Below are positions 51,837-59,814 of a stretch of 64,000 nucleotides of DNA, one piece after another. The position numbers and the translations under genes were made by a program. Below the pieces are notes generated by a model that did not search any database, was not told the origin of the DNA, and worked only from the letters and a program-made list of their open reading frames with translations. The stretch lies in the NCBI GenBank assembly GCA_002683825.1, contig NYUD01000071.1, positions 1-64,000 on the forward strand, in the 5' to 3' direction. The DNA comes from Planctomycetota bacterium (GTDB lineage: Bacteria; Planctomycetota; UBA1135; GCA-002686595). Each line of letters starts with the position of its first letter. Within the stretch, counting starts at the first letter, position 1.

Positions 51837-54800
51837 ATGAAGCTTTCCTTGCTCTCGTTGCTCTCCTGTGGGGGAGTCATGACCGCCGTTGCGGCTGCGG
51901 CGGCGGTTTCCGTTCCCCAAGGAGTCTCGTTCCTGAACGGCGAGCATGTCGTCTGGAAGGGAACGAGTCAGGTGATCCCGTTTCGTTCTGCGGAGGTTTC
52001 CGCGGACCGTGTCACACCGGACTTTGCCACAGACGCCACCTTCCTGGAGGTGCTGCGACCCCCGGAAACGCTCGCCGGAGAGGAGTTGGGCTATCTGCGC
52101 ATCCGCGGAGTGAGGATCGGAACCAGCCAACTGCGCGTCGGCGATGCGGTGACGAGGGTGCATGTGTGCGAATCGCCCACGGAGACCGCGCTGCACCGGC
52201 CGCGGGTGCTCATCACGACGCCCGTGGACGGCGCCGTGGTCTGGGGAGCTTTCACGGTAGGTGTCGAGGTGCGTGGCATCGCCCGGCGCCCGCTTCCGGA
52301 GGATGGCGAGATCAGGTTGTTGCTCTCGAACGGCCAGGCGCTGAGCCCCATTCGCCACCCCGCCTCGCCGAGCCCGGATCTTCGTGCGACCTTCGAGATC
52401 GATACCGAGTCCTTGTCCCGGGGGCTCTTGACGTTGAATGCCCAGTTGATGGGGGGGGATGAAACCGTTTCAAGCCCGGCGATCGCCGTGCGTGTGGTGC
52501 GCCCGCACGAGCAATGGTTGCTTACCGCCGAGTGTGAGGAGCTCGTCGGTCGTGATAACCCCGCGGGCTTCGGGAATGGACGGCCCACCCTCGGCAGCCG
52601 TTCCGATGGGGGAGCTTTTTCCGTGCATACACGCGCGGATCGCGCGCTCGTGGCGCCGATTCGAGTGAACTCGCCGGGCAACTATCAAATGATGGTCGTC
52701 GCCCGTGGAGACCTCGCGGCCGGCACGTTTCCTTCGATCGGGTTCGCCCTCGAATCGAGGCGGAACATCCTGACAGCGGGACAGGTGGTCGATCAGCGCT
52801 GGCACCGGATTGCGCTGGGCCATCCCGTTCGACTCGGGGCGGGCGATCACGACTTTGGGCTGATGTTCTTGAACGACCGTTCGATCTCCACGACCAACGA
52901 TCGAAACCTCTATCTCGATCGCTTCGAGTTGTTGCGGATCGAAGAACCCGGTGGGGAATTGATCGAGGCTGGATATCGTCCCGGCCCCGCGCTGTTGTCG
53001 CCCGAATCGATGATCGCCGGCGGGGCGGTCGAGAGCTCCGAGCGCCTGATCGCACAGGACGGTGCTTTTCGGTTCGGTTCGGGCGGGCTCTCCGTCGCCC
53101 TCGATCGACCCCTGGATGGCTTGCCGATCACCGGAAGGGTCAACATCGGCGGCGTTTGCCGCTGGGATGGAGACATCGGTGCACCCGAGGTCGACCTGGT
53201 TCTGAATGAACGCACCGTCTTGAGCCAGCAGGCAGCGCGCCCCCTGTTTGCACTCGACCGCGCGAGCTTTGCCGAGGGTGTGAACGAGCTCTACCTGCGC
53301 GCCCGGCTCGGTGACGGTCGTATTGCTACGACACCGATCCAGACCCTTCGTGTCGAAACGCCCGTCGAGACTCAGGTCCGTGACCTCTATCGCTTCGAGG
53401 TGCTCGACGAGCGCTTCGAAGCGTCGATCAAGGAAACCTTCGCCGCCGGTAGGGGGAACCAACGAATCGCGAAACTTCCTCCGGGTTACGAACTGCGATT
53501 GCAGCTTCCCGAAGAGCTTGCGGGAGAATTCCAGGCTCTCTTCCACGCGAAAGGCGGCCGCAAGCCCGAAGGGCGCATCAGCTTTCAGGTTCACCATCAA
53601 GGCGATGGAACTTCGACACCTGAAAAACCGAAAATCGTAGCGTTCCGTCCGTACTTCTCGTCTCGCGATGCCGGGTCCGTGCGCTTGCGGGCGGGACCGA
53701 AGACGCTTGTCATCAAGCGCGTCGATCGTGGCGAGGAGGTTGACCTGCAGTTCTTGGCCGCGATACTTCGACGACGCCGTGAAGGGGCGGACTTTCAAGC
53801 TCCTGTCACGCGTCTTCTCTACCCGCCCGATGGGCACGCGACCGACGCGGTCGACGTCTGCATCGTCGAGGCCTGGGACGACGATCGGTTGAGTCAGGCG
53901 GACGTCTGGATCGACGGCCGCCCCCAGGGGACATTCGGCTTTCTGGCACCGGGAGCAGGCTATGCCGTGCTCCCGCTCCTGACCGCGGGCCTTTCCCCCG
54001 GGGCACACACCGTTTTTGTGCGTGCTAAAGACCCGCACGGCAACCTCGGTGAGACCCGCGAGATCACCATCCAGGTTGCAGCACGTACTGAAGCGGAGCC
54101 CGGGCCCTACGCGCGGGCGGTTCATCTCTTGAACCGCTTTGCCTACGGAACGGATCCGGCTGAGCTGGCGCGATGCCTCATCATGGGTGAAGAGAGCTGG
54201 TTGCGCGACCGCCTGATTTCGATGGGCGTGGGAGATCGCACGGCGATCGGTGCGGCGGAAGCACGTTTGACGAGTGTGTCGCGCGGATCCGTTTCGCGCG
54301 CGGCGCTTACACACGCCCTGCGCACAGACAATCCGGTACGCACCCGTTTCTGCTTTTGGGTCGAAAACCACTTCTCCACGTGGGTTGACAAGACACGTGG
54401 GCCGGCGGAATGGAGCGAGCACAAGCGCTTCCTCGCCCTGGGGGCCGCCCCCTTCGTCGAACTGCTCTGGGCCTCAGCCACCAGTCCCGCGATGGTTCAC
54501 TACCTCGATCAATCGCAGAGCTTCGGATCGCGCCTGAACGAGAATTTTGCGCGTGAGATTCTCGAGTTGCACAGCCTCGGCGTCGAAGGCGGCTACGACC
54601 AGAAGGATGTAACCGAGATGGCCAGTCTTCTGGCGGGGTTGACCTTGAATGAGGAAGCCCTGCCGAACGGCCAGGGCGGTCGCGGAAACTACGTCGCGGC
54701 CCAGGTCCTGCGCTACGACCCCGACCTGGGTGACGCGCGCGAGCGTGAGATCCTTGGACTGCGTTTTCCCGAGGCATGCCCGGAGAAGCGTTTCGACCGC

Positions 54801-55448
54801 GTGCGGTTGGCGATCGAGCTCTTGGCCGCGCACCCCTCCACCGCCCAGCACATATGTCGCAGTTTGGTGGAACACTACGTCGTTCTGCCCGCACCCCAGC
54901 CGCTGGTCGATGATCTGGCGCAGGTCTTTGCGTCCAGCGGTGGAGACCTAGGAAAGGTCCTCCTCGCGCTTTCCCGTCACCCGCTCTTCTGGAGCGAGAG
55001 TCAGCCCCGCGTCGCCACGCCACTTGACTATGCGATGCGTCTCGCGCGTGCGACCGGGTCGGTGGAAATCGACGGGCAGGTGCACAACTTCCTCGAGCGA
55101 AGTGGGATGGGGATTTTTCGGCGCGAAACACCCGACGGCTATCCCGAAGAGGACGCCGCCTGGGTGGATACCAACGCGTTGATCCAACGCCGCTGGATCG
55201 TCGAAGAGATCGCTTCTACCGTTCGTCGTTTGAGCTCCGGAGCCCTTGCGCGAACGCCGGTCGGCGATCCACGCGCCTGGCACGAACGTTTGATAGACAC
55301 GACCGCGGTGCGCCTTCTCGGTTGGACCCTGTCCACGGAGTCCCGAGCTGCGGCCATCGCTTTCCTGGATGCGATCGAAGAGCCGGAGGATATCCCCCGG
55401 GAGTTGCCGCTCTTCATCGCACAGCTCCCCGAGGCGAACACGCGCTAA
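51837..55448 (+). CDS. Large exported DUF1800 protein with long N-terminal beta-domain region
   Basis: DUF1800 proteins are exported, of unknown reaction, and are almost always next to a DUF1501 gene, as here (15 bases downstream). I start at the ATG at 51837, preceded by GGCGGA, with a signal segment directly following (LLSLLSCGGVMTAVAAAAAV); 1203 residues result. The first 750 residues are beta-rich: BACON- or Ig-like domains, a carbohydrate-binding-like domain around 220-380 and a further Ig-like domain before 750. DUF1800 occupies about 755-1180, shown by YARAVHLLNRFAYG, DQSQSFGSRLNENFAREILELHSLGV and QHICRSLVEHYV. DUF1800 proteins are commonly near 450-600 residues, so this one is unusually long. 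The extra domains may bind a polymer or the cell surface. Confidence 0.9.
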   Translation: MKLSLLSLLSCGGVMTAVAAAAAVSVPQGVSFLNGEHVVWKGTSQVIPFRSAEVSADRVTPDFATDATFLEVLRPPETLAGEELGYLRIRGVRIGTSQLRVGDAVTRVHVCESPTETALHRPRVLITTPVDGAVVWGAFTVGVEVRGIARRPLPEDGEIRLLLSNGQALSPIRHPASPSPDLRATFEIDTESLSRGLLTLNAQLMGGDETVSSPAIAVRVVRPHEQWLLTAECEELVGRDNPAGFGNGRPTLGSRSDGGAFSVHTRADRALVAPIRVNSPGNYQMMVVARGDLAAGTFPSIGFALESRRNILTAGQVVDQRWHRIALGHPVRLGAGDHDFGLMFLNDRSISTTNDRNLYLDRFELLRIEEPGGELIEAGYRPGPALLSPESMIAGGAVESSERLIAQDGAFRFGSGGLSVALDRPLDGLPITGRVNIGGVCRWDGDIGAPEVDLVLNERTVLSQQAARPLFALDRASFAEGVNELYLRARLGDGRIATTPIQTLRVETPVETQVRDLYRFEVLDERFEASIKETFAAGRGNQRIAKLPPGYELRLQLPEELAGEFQALFHAKGGRKPEGRISFQVHHQGDGTSTPEKPKIVAFRPYFSSRDAGSVRLRAGPKTLVIKRVDRGEEVDLQFLAAILRRRREGADFQAPVTRLLYPPDGHATDAVDVCIVEAWDDDRLSQADVWIDGRPQGTFGFLAPGAGYAVLPLLTAGLSPGAHTVFVRAKDPHGNLGETREITIQVAARTEAEPGPYARAVHLLNRFAYGTDPAELARCLIMGEESWLRDRLISMGVGDRTAIGAAEARLTSVSRGSVSRAALTHALRTDNPVRTRFCFWVENHFSTWVDKTRGPAEWSEHKRFLALGAAPFVELLWASATSPAMVHYLDQSQSFGSRLNENFAREILELHSLGVEGGYDQKDVTEMASLLAGLTLNEEALPNGQGGRGNYVAAQVLRYDPDLGDAREREILGLRFPEACPEKRFDRVRLAIELLAAHPSTAQHICRSLVEHYVVLPAPQPLVDDLAQVFASSGGDLGKVLLALSRHPLFWSESQPRVATPLDYAMRLARATGSVEIDGQVHNFLERSGMGIFRRETPDGYPEEDAAWVDTNALIQRRWIVEEIASTVRRLSSGALARTPVGDPRAWHERLIDTTAVRLLGWTLSTESRAAAIAFLDAIEEPEDIPRELPLFIAQLPEANTR

Positions 55449-55463
55449 CGCACCGAGAATCCG

Positions 55464-56678
55464 ATGAGAACGACAAGACGTCAACTCTTGGGAAAGCTTC
55501 AGGCCGCGGCGGTCTGCGGTGTGATTCCGCAGTGGGCCCAAGCCGCTGCGGGTGCAGCGGGTGCGAAGAAGCGGCTTCTGGTCGTCGTGTTTCTACGCGG
55601 GGGCATCGATGGATTGAACCTCGTCGTTCCCCACGGAGAAGCGGAGTATCCCAAGCTGCGGCCAGGCCTCGCGCTTGCGCGGCCGGGTCGCAAGGACGGG
55701 GTTCTCGACCTCGACGGCTTCTTCGGTTTGCATCCGCAGGCCGCGGCCCTCGTGCCACACTTCAAAGCAAAGAATGCGGTCGCGATCCACGCGGTCGGTC
55801 ACGACAAGAACACACGCTCCCATTTCGAGGAACAGGATCTCTGGGAAACCTCTGTTCTGGAGAACGAAGTAGCGACCGATGGGTGGCTGAATCGCCACCT
55901 CGCTAGCGTTCAAGGTGAGGGTCCGTTGCGGGCGGTCGCCCTTTCCAACGCCTTGCCGCGCCTTCTGCGGGGGCCCGTTCCCGCGCTGGCGATTCGTGGA
56001 CTGAGGGACGTTACCGGGCGCGGGAAAGACACGACCGGGGCCATGCGTCGGGCCCTCGAGTCAGACGCCGGGCGGGCGAACGAACTGTGGATCACTCAGG
56101 CGCGCGCGACCCTGGACCTGTTGGAAGAATTGCGTGCGGTCGAGGCCCACAGGATTCCTACGCGAATCGACTATCCCGATTCGTATCTCGCAGGGCGACT
56201 CAAGGCGGTCTCTCGGTTGACGCGAGCGGGCATTGGCCTCGAGGTTGCGACGATCGATTTAGGCGGCTGGGACACACATCAGAGCCAGGGTGGGGCAGGA
56301 GGTACCTACGGCCGCAAAGTCAAGGAACTCAGCGAAGGCATAGACGCGTTCCTGAGGGACTTCGAAGGCGAGCTCGATGACATCATGGTGTTGACGCTTT
56401 CAGAGTTCGGGCGAACCGCGTTCGAAAATGGAACCGGCGGCACGGATCACGGGTGGGGCAACGTCGTGCTGTCCTTCGGCGGCGGATTGCAGCCGAGTGC
56501 TCCGGTTCTCGGCGACTGGCCGGGCCTCGGGCCACAGCAGCTCCACAAGAGGCGTGAGCTCAAGATCACCACCGACTTCCGCGATGTGATCGGCGAGGTG
56601 CTGGCGAGCCATCTGGGCAACCCGCAAGCGGCGCGCGTCCTTTGCCGGCCTGGGCTGCGTCCGGTCGGGTTCCTTTAG
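55464..56678 (+). CDS. DUF1501 family protein (DUF1800 partner)
   Basis: Second DUF1501 protein in the window, of the type that pairs with DUF1800. The 404-residue product begins with a Tat-like signal (MRTTRRQLLGKLQAAAVCG). Family motifs are VVVFLRGGIDGLNLVVPHG, NTRSHFEEQDLWETS, DLGGWDTHQSQGG and LTLSEFGRTAFENGTGGTDHG, which correspond to the metal-site regions of the phosphatase/sulfatase-like superfamily. It is clearly different from the DUF1501 protein at 35803-37251. It starts 15 bases after the DUF1800 stop, so the two form an operon; export of both suggests they act together outside the cytoplasm. Confidence 0.92.
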   Translation: MRTTRRQLLGKLQAAAVCGVIPQWAQAAAGAAGAKKRLLVVVFLRGGIDGLNLVVPHGEAEYPKLRPGLALARPGRKDGVLDLDGFFGLHPQAAALVPHFKAKNAVAIHAVGHDKNTRSHFEEQDLWETSVLENEVATDGWLNRHLASVQGEGPLRAVALSNALPRLLRGPVPALAIRGLRDVTGRGKDTTGAMRRALESDAGRANELWITQARATLDLLEELRAVEAHRIPTRIDYPDSYLAGRLKAVSRLTRAGIGLEVATIDLGGWDTHQSQGGAGGTYGRKVKELSEGIDAFLRDFEGELDDIMVLTLSEFGRTAFENGTGGTDHGWGNVVLSFGGGLQPSAPVLGDWPGLGPQQLHKRRELKITTDFRDVIGEVLASHLGNPQAARVLCRPGLRPVGFL

Positions 56679-56702
56679 GGGGAGAGGTCGTTCCCCCCGC
56701 GA

Positions 56703-56719
56703 GTGTACGATTGGTACAC
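56703..56719. promoter_or_regulatory. Short perfect inverted repeat before the PH-domain operon
   Basis: GTGTAC and GTACAC are separated by GATTG and end two bases before the ATG at 56721. The position would suit an operator or a small RNA hairpin that masks the start, but a repeat this short can be chance. Confidence 0.25.
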
Positions 56720-56720
56720 C

Positions 56721-57443
56721 ATGGGTCTCGAGGACTACCAGGATGTGAGCATCGACGACCTCCGCTTCGAAGCAGGCTCAGATGCGACCGAGGAGGAGGC
56801 TTCGCGCTCGGAAGAGCCCAGGCCCGGCGTTCTGGACGGTGGCTTCCAGCCGCTACACGAGAACTATGTCGCCGCCTCCCGCGTCAACGGGTGGATAGGC
56901 GCAGGGATCGCTGGAATCGGGCTCCCGATCGGACTCGCCATCCTGATCTGGACCAAGGAGCCCGGCCGCGTCGGTGTGTTCTTGCTGATCGCCGCCGCCT
57001 TTCTGCTCCTGTGCGCCGTGGTCTTCCTGGCGCACTTTTGGCCCGTGTTCGAATTCCGGCACACGCGCTGGCGATTGGACGGCGACGGTCTCGAGATCCG
57101 GCGCGGGGTCGTGTGGCGGCACACGATTTCGATTCCACGGACGCGGATCCAGCACACCGATGTCGCAATCGGACCGATCCAGCGGCGATTCGGCCTGGCC
57201 ACGCTCGCCGTGCATACCGCCGGCACCCACGATTCGCAGATCGATCTGGAGGGTATAGGGGAGCGAACGGCACAGGCGATCGGCAACTATTTGCTGGAGG
57301 ATGAGGCATCCTCCAGGGAGGCGCCGCGCCGGAACCGCGGGGTCATGGACATCGCAGGAGGGGAGTTCCAGTTGCCTCCCATGTCCGAAGGGTCACTCGG
57401 CTCCACGGGGTCTCTCTTGATCGAGCAGGAGGACGATGAGTGA
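56721..57443 (+). CDS. Bacterial PH-domain membrane protein (YdbS-like)
   Basis: First of two bacterial PH (bPH2) proteins. The ATG at 56721 is preferred over a GTG 18 bases upstream that lies inside an inverted repeat. The 240-residue protein has an acidic N-terminus, two transmembrane helices at about 59-76 and 85-105, then one bPH2 domain (WRLDGDGLEIRRGVVWRHTISIPRTRIQHTDV with LATLAVHTAGTH). YdbS/YdbT pairs of this kind occur widely; in Bacillus they have been linked to resistance to a secreted antimicrobial, but the role elsewhere is open. It overlaps the next gene by eight bases. Confidence 0.85.
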   Translation: MGLEDYQDVSIDDLRFEAGSDATEEEASRSEEPRPGVLDGGFQPLHENYVAASRVNGWIGAGIAGIGLPIGLAILIWTKEPGRVGVFLLIAAAFLLLCAVVFLAHFWPVFEFRHTRWRLDGDGLEIRRGVVWRHTISIPRTRIQHTDVAIGPIQRRFGLATLAVHTAGTHDSQIDLEGIGERTAQAIGNYLLEDEASSREAPRRNRGVMDIAGGEFQLPPMSEGSLGSTGSLLIEQEDDE

Positions 57444-58899
57444 GCTGCCGAGCACCGGAGTGATCCGGCGGTTACATCCGAGCTCGCTCATGTTCGAGAT
57501 CGGCAAGTCGTTCTTCTCCATCGTCGTGATGGGGATCGTCGTTTGGTCTTTCGCCAGCGGCCGCAAGGGCGAGGCGTGGTTCATGCTGTTGATCGTTCCG
57601 GTCGTAATCGGTTCGATCACGCGCTTTGCCACCTTCCGCTATCGGTTCGCGGCCGACAATCTGATCGTTCGCGAGGGCTGGATATTCAAGAAGACGCGCC
57701 ACGTTCCCTACGATCGCATTCAAAACATCGACACCGTTCAGGGGCCCTTGCACCGCCTGTTCGGGGTGGTCGAAGTGCGCCTGGAAACGGCGGGGGGAAC
57801 CGAGCCCGAAGCCGTGTTGCGCGTGGTCTCTCTGGCCGACCTGGAGCAGATACGGGCCGGGGTTTTTCGTGGGCGGGATGATCTGGCCGGGCCCGCCCTC
57901 CCCGAGAAGGAGGATGCGACCCTCTTTCGCATGGGCTCGACGGACGTCTTGTTGTTCGGGCTTTTCTCGCAGCGCGGCCTCGCTTATCTCGGTGGACTCC
58001 TGGTCCTCGGCTGGGAATTCGATCTCTGGGAGCGCGCATCCGACGCGATCGGGAAGAACTGGGTCACTGTCGACATCCTGCGTGTCTATCCGTGGCTGTT
58101 CGCCGGGATCGGTGTCGTACTGCTGGGCGTGTTGCAGGCGTTGACCGTACTCTGGGCCTTCCTGACATTGTTTGACTTCCACATCGTCCGTAGGCGTGAC
58201 GATCTGAGGACATCCTGCGGTTTGCTGACGCGACAGACGGCGACCGTGCCCCAGGATCGGATTCAGTTCTTGAGCGTGCGGGAAGGGTGGCTCCATCGCC
58301 TGTTCGGACGAGCGTCGATCAAGATCCAGACTGCAGGTGGTGATTCAACCAAGAAGACGCAGGTGAGCCGCAAGTGGCTGGTTCCACTGGTGCGCCGCGG
58401 AAGACTCAAGGAAATTCTGAGCCAGGTCCAGCCCGAGGCGATCTCGGGCGGGCTCGACTGGCACGGGGTCCATCGCCTCGCTCGTGGGAGGATGTTTCGC
58501 AAGTGGCTCATCGTATTCACGATCCCGATCGCCATCTCGGTCCGTGACCTGGGCGGGTGGGCCTTGCTCGGCTATTTCCTGGCCATTCCCCTGGCGTTTC
58601 AGCTCGCCGCTCTGCGGGTGCGCTGCCTCGGTTGGGGGGTCAGCGAGAAAGCGGTTTTCATGCGGGATGGCCGCATAGCCCGCGCAGAGAACTGCGTGCG
58701 CTTCTCGAAGATTCAGAGCGTGTCCCTGTCGCAGAATCCCCTGGACCGGCGTCTAAGGATGGCGCGGCTTCGCGTCGATACAGCCAGTTCGGACAATGCC
58801 CAGCTGGGTTTTGTCATTCCCTACCTCGGACTGGACGTGGCGCGCGAGCTGATGCAAAGGCTCCGCCGCGAGGCGGCTGCAGTCGAGTTTCGGTGGTAG
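57436..58899 (+). CDS. Bacterial PH-domain membrane protein (YdbT-like)
   Basis: Second bPH2 protein, 487 residues, with an AGGAGG three bases before its ATG and an eight-base overlap with the first. It contains three bPH2 units, at about 55-140 (YRFAADNLIVREGWIFKKTR), 250-330 (DDLRTSCGLLTRQTATVPQDRIQFL) and 395-480 (VFMRDGRIARAENCVRFSKIQSV), separated by pairs of transmembrane helices near 15-50, 165-235 and 350-385. Size and order match YdbT. The two proteins probably form one membrane complex. No enzyme motif is seen. Confidence 0.87.
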   Translation: MSELPSTGVIRRLHPSSLMFEIGKSFFSIVVMGIVVWSFASGRKGEAWFMLLIVPVVIGSITRFATFRYRFAADNLIVREGWIFKKTRHVPYDRIQNIDTVQGPLHRLFGVVEVRLETAGGTEPEAVLRVVSLADLEQIRAGVFRGRDDLAGPALPEKEDATLFRMGSTDVLLFGLFSQRGLAYLGGLLVLGWEFDLWERASDAIGKNWVTVDILRVYPWLFAGIGVVLLGVLQALTVLWAFLTLFDFHIVRRRDDLRTSCGLLTRQTATVPQDRIQFLSVREGWLHRLFGRASIKIQTAGGDSTKKTQVSRKWLVPLVRRGRLKEILSQVQPEAISGGLDWHGVHRLARGRMFRKWLIVFTIPIAISVRDLGGWALLGYFLAIPLAFQLAALRVRCLGWGVSEKAVFMRDGRIARAENCVRFSKIQSVSLSQNPLDRRLRMARLRVDTASSDNAQLGFVIPYLGLDVARELMQRLRREAAAVEFRW

Positions 58900-58926
58900 G
58901 TCCGGGCGACAATCGAAACACACCGC

Positions 58927-59814
58927 ATGCTGCAGTCGATCACAGAAGGTATTTGGGTCTGGAACTCGGGAGAGGCCGGCCCGTCAATCGGCATTTCTTT
59001 TGGGGTCCACGGAAACGAACGTCCCCCGATCGATGCAGGTCTGGAGCTGGTACGGGCCCTCGAGAGTGGCGCGTTGGCGCTCGATGCCGGCAAGCTGCTG
59101 CTCATTCACGCCAATCCGCGCGCCTCGGCTGCGAATCTGCGTTGGTCGGAGGGGGGCGTCGACCTCAACCGCTGTTTTCATCGCGATGTGTTGGGGCGCC
59201 GACCGATCCTGTTCGAGGAGTCCCGTGCGGCTGAGATCGTCGACGCATTGAAGGATCAGGCCACCGAGATCCTGGTGGACTTTCATTGTACGGTCGAGCC
59301 TGGACCGCGTTTTCTCATGCAGCACCCACCGGTCAGCGACGAGGCTCACCGGCGTGTATTCGAGCTTCTTCAGGGCGAGGTTCTGCTCTCCGATCCCGAC
59401 ATGCACTTCGGATGCGTTTCGCTGGATGAGTGGATGTCCACCCGCAGTCTTGTCGGGGTCTGTTATGAGACAGGGTGGATAGAAGATCCGGAGAACACCG
59501 CAGGGTCGGTCCTCCAGGAGATGCGCAATGTCCTCGTCGGCACGGGGCTTCTCAGGGGTGAGCCCGCCCGCTATCGGGACAAGAGGCTGATCCAGCTGGA
59601 GGATTTCATGAGCTGTGCGGGCGAGGGATTCCGATGGGTGGAAGGGGTCGGCCTGAACCTACAAGAACTCGCTGCGGGCACGAAGTTGGGCGAGTACCCC
59701 GATGGAACCGAGGCGGTCCTGCGTGAGGACGCGACGCTCATCTTTCCGAAGAAGAATCCCGAACTGGTCAAACCGGGTCAGCCCCTGGTTTATCTCGCCA
59801 GGTCAGAGAGCTGA
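58927..59814 (+). CDS. Succinylglutamate desuccinylase/aspartoacylase family zinc enzyme
   Basis: Cytoplasmic zinc carboxypeptidase-like (M14-related) hydrolase that removes an acyl group from an acyl-amino acid; substrate unknown. The 295 residues show the zinc ligands His28 and Glu31 in GVHGNER, the third ligand His120 in LVDFHCTVEP, the substrate-binding DLNRCF (79-84) and a candidate catalytic Glu in YETGW. A beta-rich C-terminal domain of about 80 residues is present, as in aspartoacylase. The length is slightly shorter than AstE. There is no arginine-degradation gene nearby, so AstE itself is not claimed. It ends 25 bases inside the convergent hybrid kinase gene. Confidence 0.85.
   Translation: MLQSITEGIWVWNSGEAGPSIGISFGVHGNERPPIDAGLELVRALESGALALDAGKLLLIHANPRASAANLRWSEGGVDLNRCFHRDVLGRRPILFEESRAAEIVDALKDQATEILVDFHCTVEPGPRFLMQHPPVSDEAHRRVFELLQGEVLLSDPDMHFGCVSLDEWMSTRSLVGVCYETGWIEDPENTAGSVLQEMRNVLVGTGLLRGEPARYRDKRLIQLEDFMSCAGEGFRWVEGVGLNLQELAAGTKLGEYPDGTEAVLREDATLIFPKKNPELVKPGQPLVYLARSES

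Noticed and set aside
52470-54422. Minus-strand open frame of 650 codons
   Set aside because: Lies wholly opposite the DUF1800 gene; composition is Arg/Gly-rich with no recognisable motif, as expected for a shadow in high-GC DNA.
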